A stretch of 64,000 nucleotides of DNA from Dichotomocladium elegans. Lineage: Eukaryota; Mucoromycota; Mucoromycetes; Mucorales; Lichtheimiaceae. The notes below the pieces were generated by a model, which was not told the origin of the DNA, made no database searches, and worked only from the letters and a program-made list of their open reading frames with translations. Numbering within the stretch: the first letter of the stretch is position 1; each line of letters starts with the position of its first letter. Of the stretch, positions 35,397 through 46,418 are shown piece by piece. The translations under genes were made by a program, and so were the position numbers. The DNA lies in contig JAIXMN010000007.1 in assembly GCA_025716815.1 (NCBI GenBank), positions 1,381,501 through 1,445,500 of the forward strand, in the 5' to 3' direction.

Positions 35397-38170
35397 AAGT
35401 GTGGTACATCCATGGCACGCAAAATTAGATTGACAATTGCAAAAGTCCCTTCACCCAGAACGAATCCGCTCGCAACTATGATAATCAACACCTTGCCGAC
35501 TATGCGGCGATACTTTTGCCATAGAGTATCATCGGGAGCAGTAGTATCCAAGGATGAATTGCAGTAGCATTTCCATTGATGTCCCAGATAGGCGCCGATC
35601 ACACGCGCCAGTGTGAAGCTTGGTGGATTGTACATGCCAATAGCAAACGCAATGCCTTGAGGGATATAGCGGCGCCATCCATGTCCAGGATGGGGATTCA
35701 TTTCCTTCATAAACACAAGTGCGGAAAAAATAAAAGCAAAAAGGATGACAAATTCAGTAACATGCGCAGGTAGCTGATGGCCATTGACAAGTCGTGACAT
35801 GTCAAGCCACACATATGCTGTTGGAACGGAGAATTCAGGACCAGGGACTTCGTAAACAGTCGTATAAAGTTTGTAGGCACCTGTGGTAACGGAAACATCA
35901 GCGCAGAATCTATTATATCAATGACCAAATGTGGTTTACGGTCGAACCTGTGGCAACGAAGGCGCTGAAAAATGAGCCGATCATCTGTCCGTAAAACTGG
36001 GCCTTCGGTGAGGCATGAAGGAGATGCCCGGTTTTTAAATCTTGTTATATATACGTCAACCAACGTGCAAATACACTCAGTCCAAACTGCCCGATGATAC
36101 ATGCCTTGCATTAGATCGCCTTTAACATGGGGTTGTTAATATTAAGCTTTGTCTATCCATGATCACTAATTGTTCTCTCGGGCTGGGGGTTGTTCTTACC
36201 TGCTTGCTGTGCACCCGCTTCGGCGATACCACCGGCAATTAAATTGGCTGCAATCCCACCGGGCATGACGAGAGCGAAGATAACCTGGCTGATCTTGCCA
36301 ATGCCACTCACCTTTTTTCGAGAATCAATGGCTAGTCAATCTGACACTCTTGACTCCCTCTATTCTCCTATTTCTGTCTTACTGGATTCAAATCCGTTTC
36401 GCCAAGAGCACGGACAGCCAGAACACTCAAGAGCATGGCCACTGCGACAGCAAGGAAGGTCATCTGGATGGGCATGACATTGGCACCAAATACAAGTACC
36501 ACCACACATACGCAAAACAAAGTTGAGACAATGAGACCGACGATTGTCACAAACATTCCTACGCGCTGCTCCGGCGGCGCATCTTCATCTGTGTCTTTGC
36601 CACCACTTTGACCTTCTTGCTCCGACTCTTCTCCAAGAGTTTCACGCTCAATCTCATCCTCACAACTAGTATTCGAATGCTGTGAGGCAAGACTGTACCG
36701 TGGCTTGGACTGCTGGTTTCTTCTGCGTATCGTTGCTTTGACCAATGTGCGGATAAGCATAACGGTCAAAGATACGATACTTTCGGCAATCATAACCCCG
36801 AGAGAGATCCAGAGGATCCAGCCCTTCGATCCGGTTTTCCAATCAGAGACAGGTCCAGGTGCCCAACCTGCATAATACGCAATAGGAGATAAGACGCCCC
36901 ATCCAATCACACATCCCAATAGCATCGAAAGCGTGGTGGGAAGACCCTAGATCATGAAAAGCATACGTATCAGCTTCTTAGAACACCCACACATACATAC
37001 GTCTGCTCAACGTCGCATCTTGAGTAGCTTTCTTTCCCACATACCATGATAATTCCTTGACCGATATAGCTCAGACTGGGCGTAAAGTACCATTCCCAGG
37101 CAACAAAGTCAATGGTGTTCAGCGATAGCCAGTTAAACAGTGGAAGTGTATAAATGATAGGGAAAAAATACGAAAGTAGTGTGTAGCCCGACGAAAGACT
37201 GAAGGACACAATGAGTGCCCGAAGTTTCATTGACCAGCTTTCCTCAGTTTCCGCACGACGATCTTCCTCTTCTGCAGATATGGATAGCTGCTGTGACAGA
37301 TGCTCTTCCTGAGCGGAATCGACTTGGAATGAACCAAGTGCAACATTGGAGCATGATGAGTGCTCCGAAGGCATTGCTGTATAGGATGTGACAGTGGAAC
37401 GAGACGATGAAGAAGAGGACAAGAGCGGTTGGTCCTCGTGGACTATCTCATCCAGGTCTTGCTGTTGTGGTTGTTGCTGCCGTCTCCGTTGACGCAGTGT
37501 GGACGACGTGTCTGCTGACTTCTCATGGAGAAGTGTGATCATTTGCGCAGTCGCTGTACCCGATGGGAACCGTAGCTTTTCGCGGACGATCGTTTGTTTC
37601 CGCAAAGGCACTGCGAAAAACACACCGAAGAATGCGACGCCGAGAGACCATAGAATCAACTCACCGGTGGACAGCTCAATAGGCCCGGACGGATGGTCTT
37701 TCGTAGTCAATAATCCCAGCGCGGGAATGATCCCGACAAACCCTAACATATGGTTTGCTTGTGTGTTAAAATCATACAACGCTTTTCTTTGGGAGGGACA
37801 TGGGGAATTGGAGGTAAACTTGCCTGCAGCCAGTGGCATGGTTGCTGTAGCAACAGCTGTCGTCTGCAAAACAACGTTCTCGATAGGTCCAAATGGCTCT
37901 GCGATCTTCTTCTGAAAAGGTCGGAAAACAGCGTATCCAAGCAACGAGGCCTGGAGCGACATCATCGATATCCAGCCTGTCTGCAGACCAAAGTACATAT
38001 TGGAAAAACACATTATCGTGCCAATGACCAACCCGACTAGGACAGAGCGGATCTAACCATGTTGGGATGAGCAAGAGACAGTTATTCCTCCTTCCCCTCG
38101 AGAAGGCTCGATGCCGGACATATACCGTGAAATGCCGATCGATGCATTCCGGTGTATCTACGGCCGGCAT
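35393..38170 (-). CDS. OPT-superfamily (YSL-like) transporter
   Basis: Polytopic membrane transporter of the oligopeptide/YSL family; relatives move metal-siderophore complexes or peptides, substrate here unknown. Eight exons join in frame to 747 aa: 38170-38126, 38052-37824, 37742-37045, 36946-36383, 36311-36200, 36119-36105 (15 nt), 36040-35948 and 35880-35393. It opens with the short exon MPAVDTPECIDRHFT and then IRSVLVGLVIGTIMCFSNMY. Family motifs: NMYFGLQTGW, TTAVATATMPLAAGFVGIIPALG, KLRFPSGTATAQ, GGIAEAGAQQAGDLMQDLKTGH, SPKAQFYGQMIGSFFSA and PQGIAFAIGMY. Two long Ser/Glu-rich cytosolic loops interrupt the helices. Two introns are GC-AG (37743-37823 and 36041-36104). It is divergent from the SUMO-ligase gene. 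Similar in type to yeast YGL114W. Confidence 0.93.
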
Positions 38171-38962
38171 CGGAATGAACGAATGAACGGATGTATGTTA
38201 GGAGTAGGGTGAAAATAGATGGTTTTAGAGAAGCAAGAGCTAAAAAAAGGAACCTTAGATCTCAATCGAATGAGATCTGAAGACGGACATAAAAGAAAAA
38301 AAATAGCCAAAGACGGTTGCTGACAAATTCAATGGAGAGCTTTTGTTCCTATGTCCTATTTTCTCACCCTCTCTGCATTTGGAGTCATTTGAACGCACAG
38401 CCTCAAATTGGATACATCAAGAGTGGACTCAAGAATTGATGAGTTATTTCTCCACTGTTCACTGAGTAAAAGGCGTTGGATGATCAGCAAATGACGTTCG
38501 GAGCAGTGGCTGGATGTTCGACAAAGTTGCATATACTTTTCGGGCGAACAAACTCGCTCCAAAGAGCCAAAACTACTGCCTAACCCATTCCCATATCAAC
38601 GGCCGAATTATTCTTACAGTATCTGTCATGGGATGCAGGGTTAAAAGGTAATACTTTTTATGGATCCTCGAATTAACTTTAAGCTCTCGAAAACACAGAA
38701 AGATGTAGTTCTGCCTACATATTTGTTCATTTAATCCCGTCGGTCTAGTTATATTAGCCTATATAGCATAGTTCATAGTCGACCATGGAATATAACCGAG
38801 ATTTGGATACACATGAAAGGTGATGATGCATGGGTTGTTTTACATGCATGTTGTCAGTAACTGGGTTTTAAGAACCTACATGAAATTCAAGCAGAGAACT
38901 TTTTCGGGGAGATGAAGAATCATCTTTTTTTATACCCGCATACACTTCCAACTATAACGATC
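38171..38962. promoter_or_regulatory. Divergent promoter region, OPT transporter and SIZ/PIAS genes
   Basis: 792 bp between two opposite start codons. No recognisable gene or distinctive operator. Confidence 0.4.
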
Positions 38963-40932
38963 ATGAATCTGAATGTACAGGTACCTTACCCATATGAATA
39001 GGATCTCTCTTCAGACCCACTGATCTACTCCCAGAATAATCAACCTCTCCACTTATCGTTACGACATCTACGAGTAATTGATCTCAAAGAAATCATCCGA
39101 TCCATTTCACGTGAGACAGGTGTACGGATACCAATTACCGGCAACAAGGATCTTATTATTTCGAACATCGTTCACCGTATCTCCATACTCGCCGAAAAAG
39201 GAGATGACAATCTCGTACGTTGCCTTTCGATAATTAACCGGAAGACCTGTCGACGGTAGGTAGCTCTCTTAAGGGAGGAGTGGGCTAATAGGAGCCGACA
39301 GAGAGAATATCGATGACCAAGTCTGTGAACGATGGCGAATAGGAAAGGGGAGCCACATTGGATTGCTCACAACGGTGTGGTATATAATCGACCTTTGTTA
39401 ATGGCCGAACCGCGTGGTCGTTTGCTCACACATGGGAGTCATTCCGATACTGCAACATCCTCCTCATCCCCATCCTCCTCAGTTCCCCCACGGCTTGCAG
39501 ATATCACCCGTTCTTGCCCAACTGTAACATATAAAAGTGGTCCTTTCTACACAGTCATCCATATACTCTGTGCACCGAAAGTATGCGAAGGTAACAACGA
39601 AGGGTCACGTAAGTGGGACGCCGTTAGAGGGAATACTTATAGTGTTATCGTCAGTCGCACCTTTTTCTCGAAATTCGGAAACCTTCAAGTTCACTTTTGA
39701 TGAGGAGCAGCGCCGATTGCTTCGCTTAACAGATCCAGAATTCCAAATACGGTTCTGTTGCGCTGTACTTCCAGTGCCATCGACAAACAACCCGCTATTA
39801 CTCGAATTCCCACCGATCTGTGAGATTAAGGTCAATAGTCACACCATCCAAGCTCAGGTAAACAGAATTGCAGAGGGAAAGTAAGATAAATTGCTCAAAT
39901 CACGTTGTGCATGCAGGCTGTTCGAGGACTTAAAAATAAGCCTGGCACAGTCAATTCATTGAATATCACCGATATGTGCTCAATAGAAGGACCCAATCAT
40001 GTCGAACTTGTGTATGCGAATACCGGGAAGGTAAAGAAGATATGAATATGGTTGAACGGTGCGTCTGATGCTCCATAAAAAAAGCGATATGTCGGCAGCA
40101 TACAGTTAGTCCGACGGATCCCGATCGAAGCATTGGTAAATCTATTAGTCAAAAATCACTACATACCCAAAGAAGAGGTGCTGGAAAAATGTATGTATTC
40201 AGGAAACGTAATGGCAAAAAAAAAGCCTCTTGGACATTGAAAAGCGAGTTTTTAGATCGCCAGCAACAGAAAGATGCCGATATTGTGATGGAGTCAGAGA
40301 CGCTGTCGCTGAAATGTCCAGTAAGTAATAAGCCAGGGGGAAAAAGCGGAATGGCGAGTTTAATATTTTTACAGCTTTCTTTTAGCCGGATCAAGTTACC
40401 TTGTCGTTCAGTCATGTGCAAACATGCGCAATGTTTCGACGCAACAGCATTTCTTGCGATGAACGAACAGACACCGACGTGGTCATGTCCCGTATGCTAC
40501 AGACAGATCGAGTCTTTTGATGATTTGATTGCGGATGGATTCTATGCTGATGTTCTGGAGAAGTTCGGTACGGAAATCGAAAGCTTCAAGATTGATTCAG
40601 AGGGGAATATCCAGCTTTCTGATGAATCAAAGACACACCTTAATATCAAACAAGAGGAGAACACAACTTTTATAAGTGTGGACTCAGCCTTTGCAGCTGA
40701 AGGATCGAAAGCCGTTCCCGAACAAGGCTCACCATTATCTGCAGGTGGGGATCATAAATTGACACTCCCACCACTGTCATCGCCAGCGTCACCAGCGTCT
40801 CAACCATCGTCGCTACAGCAGCTACCGCAACAAGCGTTACCACCGCTGTCATTGGTGCTACTTCCGGGTGCACCTTCGCCACGAAAAGAAGTCGAAGTTA
40901 TAGATCTGACGCTTGATAGCGACGACGATTAA
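38963..40932 (+). CDS. SIZ/PIAS-family E3 SUMO ligase
   Basis: Ligates SUMO to nuclear proteins with Ubc9. Exons 38963-38980, 39035-39255, 39343-39590, 39643-39857, 39917-40030, 40085-40190, 40256-40320 and 40375-40932 join in frame to 514 aa; ATG 38912 would add 17 residues. Domain order: SAP (about 10-60: LRHLRVIDLKEIIRSIS, ITGNKDLIISNIVHRI), PINIT (YKSGPFYTVI, FKFTFDEEQ, FQIRFCCAV, AVRGLKNKPGTVNSLNIT), then the zinc-binding SP-RING/MIZ (IKLPCRSVMCKHAQCFDA, FLAMNEQTPTWSCPVC). A Pro/Ser/Gln-rich tail ends in the SUMO-interacting motif EVEVIDLTLDSDDD at the extreme C-terminus. It is shorter than yeast Siz1. The very short first exon is the least certain part. Confidence 0.93.
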
Positions 40933-41117
40933 GTCATGGCCGAGAAAGAAAAAGCTAAATGCAGTATATAATATTATTCACCTGTACATAAATGAACCCT
41001 TGTCGGCATAACAGTGAAACCGCCTTTACAAACACACAAACAGAAAGTTATTAAAAGCGGGAAATTTTCCTTCGACTCAATCGTGATTGCGATTTGTTCA
41101 TTTGTTACTGCTCCATC

Positions 41118-42304
41118 ATGGGTATCAACGATAAAGACATTGCGCAACGGACATTAGCTGCTAAGCGAGAAGCTGAGAAGCTCAAAGACAAAATCAGGCA
41201 GAAAAAGGAGGCGTTGGCTGATAGCACATGTATATAATCTGCGGGGAAAGGCGTATGGGGCTAGTTGAATCTTATCTTGGATTTCGTCTCTATTGATAGT
41301 ACCCGAAGAAGCACTGCGGACGAATATCCTTCCGCCTATAGGGATGAAAGTTCGACGGACGCTCAAAGGCCACCTGGCGAAGATCTATGCGATGCAATGG
41401 GCAGCGGATAAACGGCACCTTGTATCTGGATCCCAAGACGGCAAGTTGCTTGTGTGGGACGCCTACACGACGAACAAGGTATTTGCCATACCACTGCGGT
41501 CATCGTGGGTGATGACCTGTGCATATTCGCCTTCGGGACGCTACGTTGCATCGGGCGGTCTCGACAACACGTGCAGCATCTACAGCCTCCAGACAGATAC
41601 CAATCCCGCCCGACCTGCCCGCGAACTCGTTGCCCACTCGGGCTATCTGAGCTGCTGCCGGTTCTTGGATGACCACCAGATCGTGACCTCCAGCGGCGAC
41701 ACGAGTTGCATTCTCTGGGACGTGGATGGTGGACAGAAATTGGCAGAGTTTACTGACCACACCGGGGACGTCATGAGTCTCTCGCTGTCACCTAACCCAA
41801 ATATCTTTTGCTCAGGCGCCTGTGATGCGACCGCCAAAATCTGGGACATTCGCCTACGGAAATGCGTCCAGTCGTTCAGTGGTCATGAGTCGGATATCAA
41901 TGCTGTCCAGTTCTTCCCAAGCGGCGATGCCATCGGCACAGGCTCCGACGATGCCTCCTGCCGTCTCTTTGATCTCAGAGCAGATCGACAGCTCAACATG
42001 TATGCGAACGAGCAAATCTTTTGCGGCATCACCTCCATCGCATTTTCCATATCCGGAAGGCTGCTTTTTGGCGGCTACGATGACTACAGCTGTCATGTCT
42101 GGGATACTTTACGCGGCGATCGGGTCGGCGCACTTCATGGGCATGAGAACAGGGTTTCTTGCCTAGGTGTGTCGAGTGACGGAAAGGCCTTGTGCACAGG
42201 CAGTTGGGACCATCTACTCAAGGTAAAAAAAAAAAAAAAAACCATCGCATCTTCGGGCCAAAATATTTCCCGAACTCATCCTTTCCATCTAGGTGTGGAC
42301 CTGA
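41118..42304 (+). CDS. Heterotrimeric G-protein beta subunit
   Basis: Seven-bladed WD40 protein that pairs with G-gamma and couples receptors to pheromone, nutrient or sporulation signalling at the plasma membrane. Exons 41118-41229, 41300-42222 and 42293-42304 give 348 aa, close to other G-beta proteins. The N-terminal coiled coil ([20 protein letters not shown]) binds gamma. The propeller includes [86 protein letters not shown] and [12 protein letters not shown]. The final exon encodes only VWT and the stop, separated by an intron with a long A run at the donor. Mucoromycota often have several G-beta paralogues; I cannot tell which this is. Confidence 0.96.
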
Positions 42305-42915
42305 ATGAATCAACCAACCGCATTTCTGTATATCCAATAAATTTGTTGTCTTTTGTCATAAGAAAAAGGGCCTTTTTCATTCACAATCAATCCAGCCTAT
42401 TTTGAAGAGAGCGTTCTACGATGAAGGAAAGCTGTCGACATGTCCCATCTTCCTTTAAAAAAATGGTACAGTGCGTACATATAGAAGGAACCTCTGTCCT
42501 CCCCCACCCCTTACATGGCCTCTCTTCTACTGCTACATACATCTTCAGAATATGCATCAAGGGTTCAACTATTGTACCGAGCCTGTCGGTGACCGATAGC
42601 GATAACCAGCATCAAATACTGCATGAAAAGGCCTAACGTCGCATTCAAGAAACAACCAAAGAAGATGTAAGTATCAGTGGGAATATGGCTTGGATGGCTC
42701 AATCAGTTATTTTATCCAATGTCTTGTATGGATGGGCAGTGCCTATACGATGGTGGGTGCTTCCTATATTTGCGAAGAAGCCCTTTTCAACGAGCGTTAA
42801 AAAGACAACCCAACTTACTATTTTTGGTAATCCTGCGACTGCATACTTTTTTGATTCCCTTTTTTTTTTAAAAAAAAAAAAAGTAGCGTTACAGCCGCAA
42901 TCTGCCACAAGAAAG
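42305..42915. other. Intergenic between G-beta and CCDC174-like genes
   Basis: 611 bp. T and A homopolymers near 42,861-42,883. Nothing recognised. Confidence 0.4.
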
Positions 42916-44070
42916 ATGCCCCCTAAAGGAAACCCCATCGATATTAGTTCAGCATCTGTACGTCGCCCTTCCAATTCGGCTCATTCATGTGTTAATTTGC
43001 ATATGGGGACAATGCGATCCCTCGATTAGGTTGTTGATCTGAAAGCCCAACTTGCGCAACAGAATGAACAGTTTCGGCGTATAAGAGCAACAGCGAAGTA
43101 TGGCCCTGCATCGGAAAGACGAAGCGATAAGGTTAGGCACACCAACATCAACAACAAAGAAAAGGGGACAAAGAATTGACAATGGAACGGTTTGCAATTG
43201 AACCGACGTTTATGGCCAGAAACCTACGATCTGGGCCCGCCAAAATAAAGGAGTCTCTTCGCGCTCCCAGCGAGACCAAGTGCAACATATTGAAGAAGTG
43301 GAGAGCCAGTCACTTGAGCGCAGTCGGGCCGCTCTTGAGCGCAAAGCAAAGATATATGACCAAATGCGCAAGCGTGTGCGGCATGGCTCTGATGATGATG
43401 ACGACGATGATGATATCCTCATAGACTTTGATCGAAAATATTGGGAGGAGGTATGACCAATACCATGAACACGCGAAAGGATGCATAATTGACAATGACC
43501 GAACCCCCACCCACCCAGAGAAAGCGGGAGGAAAAAGAGAGTGATCCAAAGCGACGGAAAGACAGCAAGGAAGAAGAAAAAGAAGAAGACGAGGATGATG
43601 ACCCATGGGTTGAATATGAAGACGAATTCGGCCGTACACGCACCGTCAGACAAAGCCAACTCCCCCGAGAACGATCACCCTCGCCTGCACCCACCAACGA
43701 AAGCCGGTCTCCATCGCCGCAGCCTCGTGATACCGAACTAGCCGACCGGGCCAGCATTCGGCATTATGACTCGACGCGCGAAGTGCGCACGCGAGGCGTG
43801 GGATTTTACCAGTTTGCTCTTGATGATGAGGAGCGTGCAGAGCAAATGGAGCGGCTCGAGGCATTGCGGCAAGAGACCGAGGCAGCACGCAAGAACGCAA
43901 GGAGCGTGGCTGAACGCAGAAAGGCCATCCTGCAAAAGAACGCTGAGCGCATTCATGCACGACGAGCAGAAATGGCCGCACGAAGGAAAGGAACAACAGC
44001 GAGGACGGAAGATGATGCAGAGCGCGTTGCCAACTTTTTAAAATCGGTTCGCGAGAGTATGAACAAGTAG
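42916..44070 (+). CDS. CCDC174: CCDC174-like coiled-coil nuclear protein
   Basis: Homologue of the conserved nuclear protein CCDC174, associated in animals with the exon-junction/splicing machinery; exact role in fungi unknown. Exons 42916-42957, 43030-43131, 43220-43450 and 43519-44070 give 308 aa. The hallmarks are VVDLKAQLAQQNEQF near residue 15, KPTIWARQNKGV, the helical RAALERKAKIYDQM, an acidic run (GSDDDDDDDDILIDFDRKYWEE), then DDPWVEYEDEFGRTRTVR (the family signature) and RGVGFYQFALDDEERAEQMERL. The C-terminus is a long charged coiled coil. The intron at 43132 has a weak GTTAGG donor but joins SDK to KPTIW in frame. Confidence 0.88.
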
Positions 44071-44189
44071 TCCGGTCTTCTCGTGAAAGCACGCATTCCC
44101 CCCCCCCACACCCCTCTTCCTCTTCGTACACTGTAGATATTATCTCTAAAAATTGAATGGCTGGTTTTATTTTTCTCTCCCCCACTTCA

Positions 44190-46156
44190 ATGACTTATAC
44201 CCGACCACGAACAACAGCAGAACTGAACAAACTCGCCATTGTCGATTTTAATCCACAGATTAACATCAAACACTACTTTCGGTCTGCCGAACTTTTGATT
44301 AAACAAGCGCGCGTCTATCGATGCGAAGGCGATCTTGAAAACGCTTATGTACTGTACCTTAAATATACCAGGTGAATGAGTCTCCCTGTCTCTCTTACTG
44401 CCAACAGACGATCTCCAGCTTTACACCGTTAACTTGTTCATCTCTTTCTTCCACAATCAAAAAAAAAGTCTTGGCATTACTGAGCTACCCAAGCATCCGG
44501 CCTACAAGAACCCAGAGAATAAGAAACAAATCAAAACAATCAAACTAGTAAGTGTTCTTTTTCTCTTGGCAATTTTTAATAGTCCGTCTGACTTTGGGGG
44601 TTGAAGCATTGCTTGGAAGCACTCGATGCGCTAGAAACGCTTAAGCCGCGCCTTGATGCCGCGTATCAGGAGCATATGGAAAGACTTCTCCATAGTCAAG
44701 CGAATCATAAGGCTGAGGAGTCCACAGTGACTGCAGAAGACGAGAATGGTTCGGCGGCAGAGAAGAGCACTGGATATAGAGAGGCACGCCCGTGCCCTAG
44801 ACCTACAAGCAGTACTGGTAAAGCAACAGCTCAAGTCGAAGAAAGCACCCAGGGCGATGAAGGATGGTCGATGCAGAAGGCTCTCGAAGGGGTGGTCATT
44901 GCAGCAGCAGCAGCAGCAGCAGCAGAGAAGAGCGCGTATGTAATTGACGTTTTTTTTTCCCCCCTGGGTCCTCCCGGAAGACAGTAACGCCAACCTTTCT
45001 CTCTTTAGACCCAGTGCCCCTGCGGAACGTTCAGTGGTTCAGTATCCTCAACATATATATCGTAATGGAAGTGATCGGCACATCTATCAAGAAATATCAT
45101 CTCCATCCACGCGACCACCGCCCTTGCCTCCGAAGCCTGACATTGATCAGAAGCGCTCTTCTCCGAGACGAGACTATTGTCCGCCTTTGCCGGAACGAGG
45201 CAGTCCATATCCTACGGGCCCGGCGTTGCCTCCTAAAGTTAAACTGGACGGACAGTCAACCGAAGCGTTCTCATTGGGTAAGAAACAACGGCCTCACTGT
45301 ACCATCCGATTTTGTTAAAAAGTATCTATAGCAAGGACTGAGGGTGGCGTACCCCTTCGAACGCTTCATGTGCCCAAAGGGATCCACCAGAATTTCTTGG
45401 AGATAGCACGGGCGAATACAGAGAAGAATGTCGAAACATGTGGTATTCTCTGTGGCAGATTGGTAAAAAGAGAGAACTCACTGGGGCCAGGAGCAAGTGG
45501 GATTGGCACTCAAGCACCCGTCTGTTAGAAAAACAACGTACTGCGGATAACAACGCTAATTATTCCAAAACAATCGGGTACCCCGGATACATGCACAACC
45601 GAGAATGAGGAAGAACTATTTGAATATCAGGACTCTCAAGATCTATTGACTCTCGGCTGGATTCATGTGAGGCTGGGCCCATCAGCGAATCGAAAACAAT
45701 TTGTAACTGGAAGCAAAATCATTCTGTTAGACCCACCCTTCCCAGTCCTGTTTCCTAAGTTCGATGGATTTACATACGCACTGTTCGTATCAGCTCATGT
45801 TGCCTGAGGCAATTGCCATCGTTTGTGCCCCAAAGCATGACCCAAAGTATATCTTGCAATATGGTGTGATTTTTTGAGCTGAGCTCTCACGTGTTGGGAT
45901 GCCTTAGTTTCGGCATCTTTCGATTGACAGATCCACCTGGACTCACTCTGATCGCTGAATGCAGAGCTCAGGGAGCCTTCCATCCGCATCCAGACATGTC
46001 GATCTATACTGTAAGCTGGTAACTGACGGTTCGCTTTCTGGTACTGATGAACGGAGGGGGGACGAATAGGATACTCACAACAATACGGGGCATGTACGCA
46101 TGACTGCCGATACCTTCAGGACGATCGACTTGCGCAGCGCATATCGAAGTAAATAA
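44190..46156 (+). CDS. STAMBP: AMSH/STAMBP-like JAMM deubiquitinase
   Basis: Zinc metalloprotease that cleaves Lys63-linked ubiquitin at endosomes with ESCRT; counterpart of S. pombe Sst2. Nine exons give 477 aa: 44190-44371, 44469-44547, 44607-44935, 45009-45277, 45332-45462, 45529-45666, 45731-45846, 45908-46010 and 46070-46156. The N-terminal USP8/MIT-like helical domain ([26 protein letters not shown]) is followed by a low-complexity linker with GCA-coded polyalanine and SH3-binding PPPLPPKP. The JAMM domain carries the Glu in [12 protein letters not shown] and the zinc ligands in [20 protein letters not shown] (HxH-x10-D), with the Lys63-specific insertion region [14 protein letters not shown]. 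It ends RSAYRSK. ATG 44157 would add 11 residues. The third exon has two overlapping open frames (see findings). Confidence 0.93.
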
Positions 46157-46418
46157 ACCATAGTCTATCTTGGAACAAATTGGACTGCACCTACATTAGA
46201 TTTTGGAATAAGGGGGGGGGACTATTGGGGATGAGGAGGATGTATGTATATGGAAATAGGGAAAGCGTAATAAGCGCTTCCTAGCCAAAGGGAGAGAGAG
46301 AGAGAAAGAAAGAGAGAGAGCAGTTACTTGCATAACTTATCTTTTCTCTTCTGTTCGGTATACTCTCACTCACTTCTTTTCGGCTTCCCCCCCCTGGGTT
46401 TGCTTTTCAGTACGTGGA
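46157..46418. other. Promoter side of the coiled-coil gene
   Basis: Short spacer with a purine GA tract at about 46,290-46,320; nothing else seen. Confidence 0.4.

Noticed and set aside
43210..44185. Long minus-strand frames opposite the CCDC174-like gene (149 and 179 codons)
   Set aside because: Antisense shadows of charged coiled-coil codons; the plus strand carries conserved motifs across spliced exons.
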